Shown here one piece after another: positions 4,701 through 6,662 of a DNA stretch of 6,662 nt; position 1 is the stretch's first letter; the number at the start of each line of letters is the position of its first letter. The notes beneath the pieces are model-generated. The model was given only the letters and a program-made list of their open reading frames with translations, was not told the DNA's origin and searched no databases. This DNA comes from Candidatus Lindowiibacteriota bacterium. GTDB lineage: Bacteria; Lindowbacteria; 2-12-FULL-62-27. Where the stretch lies: assembly GCA_023249255.1 (NCBI GenBank), contig JAHFCY010000187.1, positions 1 through 6,662 of the forward strand, given 5' to 3'. A program made the position numbers and the translations under genes.

Positions 4701-5591
4701 TTATCTCTCCCGGTCCCCGCGCCCCGGCCTTCCGTGATCAACCGGCAATTTGATCACCCGGTCAATGTCGATCAGATCCCGGAGCAATTGACGGATCGAC
4801 GACAAAGGCATCTGGTTCGCGGCGTCTGATTTTGCGCGGTCCGGATCCGGATGGACCTCCATGAATACGCCGTCCACGCCGGCCGCGACGGCTGACCGGG
4901 CCAGCGTCGGAACAAACCGCCGGTCACCGCCTGTCTTGCCGCCCGCGCCCGGCATCTGAACACTGTGGGTCGCGTCAAAAATCACGGGAATGCCAAACTC
5001 CCGGATGATCTGAATCGACCGCATGTCAACGACCAGATTGCCGTACCCGAACGTCGCGCCCCGCTCCGTCACACAGACTTTTCGGCTGCCGGCCAGGAGC
5101 GCCTTCTCGGCGGAATAACAGACGTCGGTCGGATTCAAAAATTGTCCTTTCTTGATGTTCACGACCCGGCCCGTCCGCGCCGCCGCCTGAATGAGATCCG
5201 TCTGGCGGCACAGGAAAGCCGGAATCTGCAAAACTTCGGCCACCTCGGCGGCCGCTTCACATTCCGACACCTGGTGCACATCCACCAGAACCGGCACTCC
5301 CAGCTTTCCTTTCACCTTCGCCAATGTCTTCAGTCCCGCGTGCAGTCCCGGCCCGCGAAAAGACCGCCCACTGGTCCGGTTCGCCTTGTCATAGGATGTC
5401 TTGAACACGAACGCCACGCCAAGAAGCTCGCACGTTTCGGCCAGCATCTCAGCCGTGCGCATCGCCATCGAGTCATTTTCAATCACACACGGACCGCCGA
5501 TGAAGACAAATCGACGCCGGCCTCCCAAAACGACGCCAGGACAGACAGGGACCACGTTCATGAACTGCACGGCCGACTTGCCGGCGCTCAT
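4701..5591 (-). CDS. kdsA: 3-deoxy-D-manno-octulosonate 8-phosphate synthase, metal-dependent class
   Basis: KdsA condenses arabinose 5-phosphate with phosphoenolpyruvate to KDO 8-phosphate and phosphate in a TIM barrel. Signatures along the 296 residues are GGPCVIEND (32-40), FKTSYDKANRTS (63-74), VDVHQ (103-107), IPAFLCRQTDL (123-133), NIKKGQFLNP (145-154), FGYGNLVVDMR (181-191), FDATHSVQMPG (205-215) and FMEVHPDPDRAKSD (243-256). Cys35 stands where metal-independent enzymes such as that of E. coli have Asn (GGMNV). Together with His209, Glu245 and Asp256 it forms the metal site known from Aquifex KdsA, so this should be the metal-dependent class. The ATG at 5591 has GGAGG 6 nt upstream (5598-5602) and overlaps the pyrG stop as ATGA. 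The last ~15 residues form a basic tail beyond the usual end, and their codons hold the kdsD ribosome site. Confidence 0.97.
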   Translation of the reverse strand: MSAGKSAVQFMNVVPVCPGVVLGGRRRFVFIGGPCVIENDSMAMRTAEMLAETCELLGVAFVFKTSYDKANRTSGRSFRGPGLHAGLKTLAKVKGKLGVPVLVDVHQVSECEAAAEVAEVLQIPAFLCRQTDLIQAAARTGRVVNIKKGQFLNPTDVCYSAEKALLAGSRKVCVTERGATFGYGNLVVDMRSIQIIREFGIPVIFDATHSVQMPGAGGKTGGDRRFVPTLARSAVAAGVDGVFMEVHPDPDRAKSDAANQMPLSSIRQLLRDLIDIDRVIKLPVDHGRPGRGDRER

Positions 5592-6662
5592 CGCGCGCCT
5601 CCGCCCATCGCGGCCTCGGCAAACGCCCTGAACAATGGATGCGGCGACAGCGGCGACGATAAAAATTCGGGATGGAATTGAACGCCGATGAAAAACGGCG
5701 CGCCTCGAATCTCCACGATCTCTACCAGGTCGGTCGACTCATCCACGCCTGACGCAACCAATCCAGCCTGCTCCATCCGCTTCACGTACGCCGTGTTGAC
5801 TTCGTAACGGTGCCGGTGCCGTTCCCGGATCCGCGTGCTGCCGTAGACGCGGTGCGCCGCGGTTCCCGGGCGGATCCGGCAGATGAACGCGCCGAGCCGC
5901 ATCGTGCCGCCCAACTGTTTCTTTTTCTTCTGCTCCTCCATCATGCTGATAACGGGATGACGGGTATGCGGCATGAATTCCGTGCTGGTGGCGCCATCAA
6001 GCCCCAGAACGTGGCGGGCAAATTCGATCACGCAAAGCTGAAGGCCCAGACACAACCCGAGAAACGGGACTTTGCGCAGCCGCGCGTACGTAATCGCGCG
6101 AATTTTCCCTTCAATCCCGCGCTCGCCGAATCCCCCCGGCACGAGAATTCCGCCGACGCCTGAAAATTTTTCGCCGAGATTTCTGTCCGTCAGTTCCTCC
6201 GCGTCGATCCACCGGATGTCGATCCGGCGGCCCAAAGCCGCGGCGGCATGCGTCAGCGATTCGACAATGCTTTTGTACGCGTCCCGAAGCTCGATGTATT
6301 TTCCGACGACGGCGACCGGGACGGATTCCTTTGCCGAAACAACCGTCGCCGCCAGCTTCTCCCACCGCTCGATGGCGCCGGACGACGCGCCCAGTTTGAG
6401 GCCAAGCCGGTTCGCCAGGAGCCGATCGACACCCTGCGATTTCAATAACGGCGGAATTCCATAGATGCTTTTCAGGTCCGGCAGGGAAATAACCGACGCG
6501 GCTTCGACGTTTGAGAACAGGGCGATCTTCGCCCGCGCAGCGTCATTGAGCCGGACCGTCGAACGCGCCACGATCAGATCGGGCTGAATTCCGATCCGGC
6601 GCAATTCCTGAACGCTGTGCTGGGACGGCTTCGTCTTCAGCTCGTCCACGGTCGCCAGATAC
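5588..6662 (-). CDS. pyrG: CTP synthase, C-terminal part (5' end outside the window)
   Basis: PyrG makes CTP from UTP, ATP and glutamine. The 357 codons present cover the end of the N-terminal synthetase domain and the whole class I glutamine amidotransferase domain. The frame is open to the window edge, and the sequence there (YLATVDELKTKPSQHSVQEL) matches the internal KTKPTQHSV region of E. coli PyrG. The GTG at 6649 is therefore an internal codon, not a start, and by comparison with E. coli roughly 175-190 residues are missing. The nucleophile Cys lies in FLGLCLGLQ (codon 6052-6050), and the His and Glu of the triad in QFHPEF (His codon 5674-5672). VPGGFGERG, STEFMP, GGTMRLG and ERHRHRYEVN are further signatures. 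It overlaps kdsA by 4 nt. CTP is the co-substrate for making CMP-KDO, which explains the neighbourhood. Confidence 0.97.
   Translation of the reverse strand, partial: YLATVDELKTKPSQHSVQELRRIGIQPDLIVARSTVRLNDAARAKIALFSNVEAASVISLPDLKSIYGIPPLLKSQGVDRLLANRLGLKLGASSGAIERWEKLAATVVSAKESVPVAVVGKYIELRDAYKSIVESLTHAAAALGRRIDIRWIDAEELTDRNLGEKFSGVGGILVPGGFGERGIEGKIRAITYARLRKVPFLGLCLGLQLCVIEFARHVLGLDGATSTEFMPHTRHPVISMMEEQKKKKQLGGTMRLGAFICRIRPGTAAHRVYGSTRIRERHRHRYEVNTAYVKRMEQAGLVASGVDESTDLVEIVEIRGAPFFIGVQFHPEFLSSPLSPHPLFRAFAEAAMGGGAR

Noticed and set aside
1658-4850. Recurrent CCGGATCCGG (1658-1667 and 4841-4850) and many GATCCGG words as a dispersed motif
   Set aside because: All copies examined lie inside genes and are explained by frequent Ile-Arg codon pairs (ATC CGG) and Asp/Ser-Gly combinations in a genome that favours CGG and ATC.
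6647-6649. GTG at 6649 as the start of CTP synthase
   Set aside because: The frame remains open to the window edge and the upstream residues match the interior of PyrG, so the gene is cut by the window and the GTG is an internal Val codon.

Overview
The window is ordinary, compact chromosomal DNA from a Gram-negative bacterium with moderately high G+C. All ten genes lie on the minus strand, so the reading order runs from the high coordinates down to position 1. Eight genes are complete and two (pyrG and nuoE) run off the edges. The presence of KDO biosynthesis implies an outer membrane with lipopolysaccharide or a KDO-containing glycan. The class II (metal-type) KdsA, the separate rather than fused nuoC and nuoD, and the frequent GTG starts argue against an enterobacterium. 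I cannot name the phylum from the sequence alone; a PVC-type, Omnitrophota-like or deltaproteobacterial lineage would fit.

Region 1 (6662 down to 3106) holds pyrG (3' part), kdsA, kdsD and kdsC. They are joined by ATGA overlaps or 3-nt gaps and form one translationally coupled unit. KdsD makes D-arabinose 5-phosphate, KdsA condenses it with phosphoenolpyruvate, and KdsC removes the phosphate to give KDO. PyrG supplies CTP, which the activating enzyme KdsB (not in the window) needs to make CMP-KDO.

Region 2 (3105 down to 3025) is the only sizeable intergenic gap, 81 nt. A near-consensus sigma-70 type promoter (TTGACT, 17-nt spacer, TATAGT) overlaps the kdsC stop codon and points into the downstream genes. 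The predicted 5' leader is about 50 nt and holds a small hairpin. I see no terminator after kdsC, so read-through from the KDO operon is also possible.

Region 3 (3024 down to 1) starts with a 65-codon gene for a basic protein I do not recognise. It is followed by nuoA, nuoB, nuoC, nuoD and the beginning of nuoE, the standard order for respiratory complex I (NADH-quinone oxidoreductase). The residues expected in a true complex I are present: the N2 [4Fe-4S] ligands in NuoB and the quinone-site His and Tyr in NuoD.

No stretch longer than 300 bases lacks a gene, and I see no tRNA, rRNA, CRISPR, insertion sequence or phage signal. I do not see an undescribed multi-gene system here. The items most worth a second look are the unknown 65-residue gene that opens the nuo operon and the promoter in front of it.
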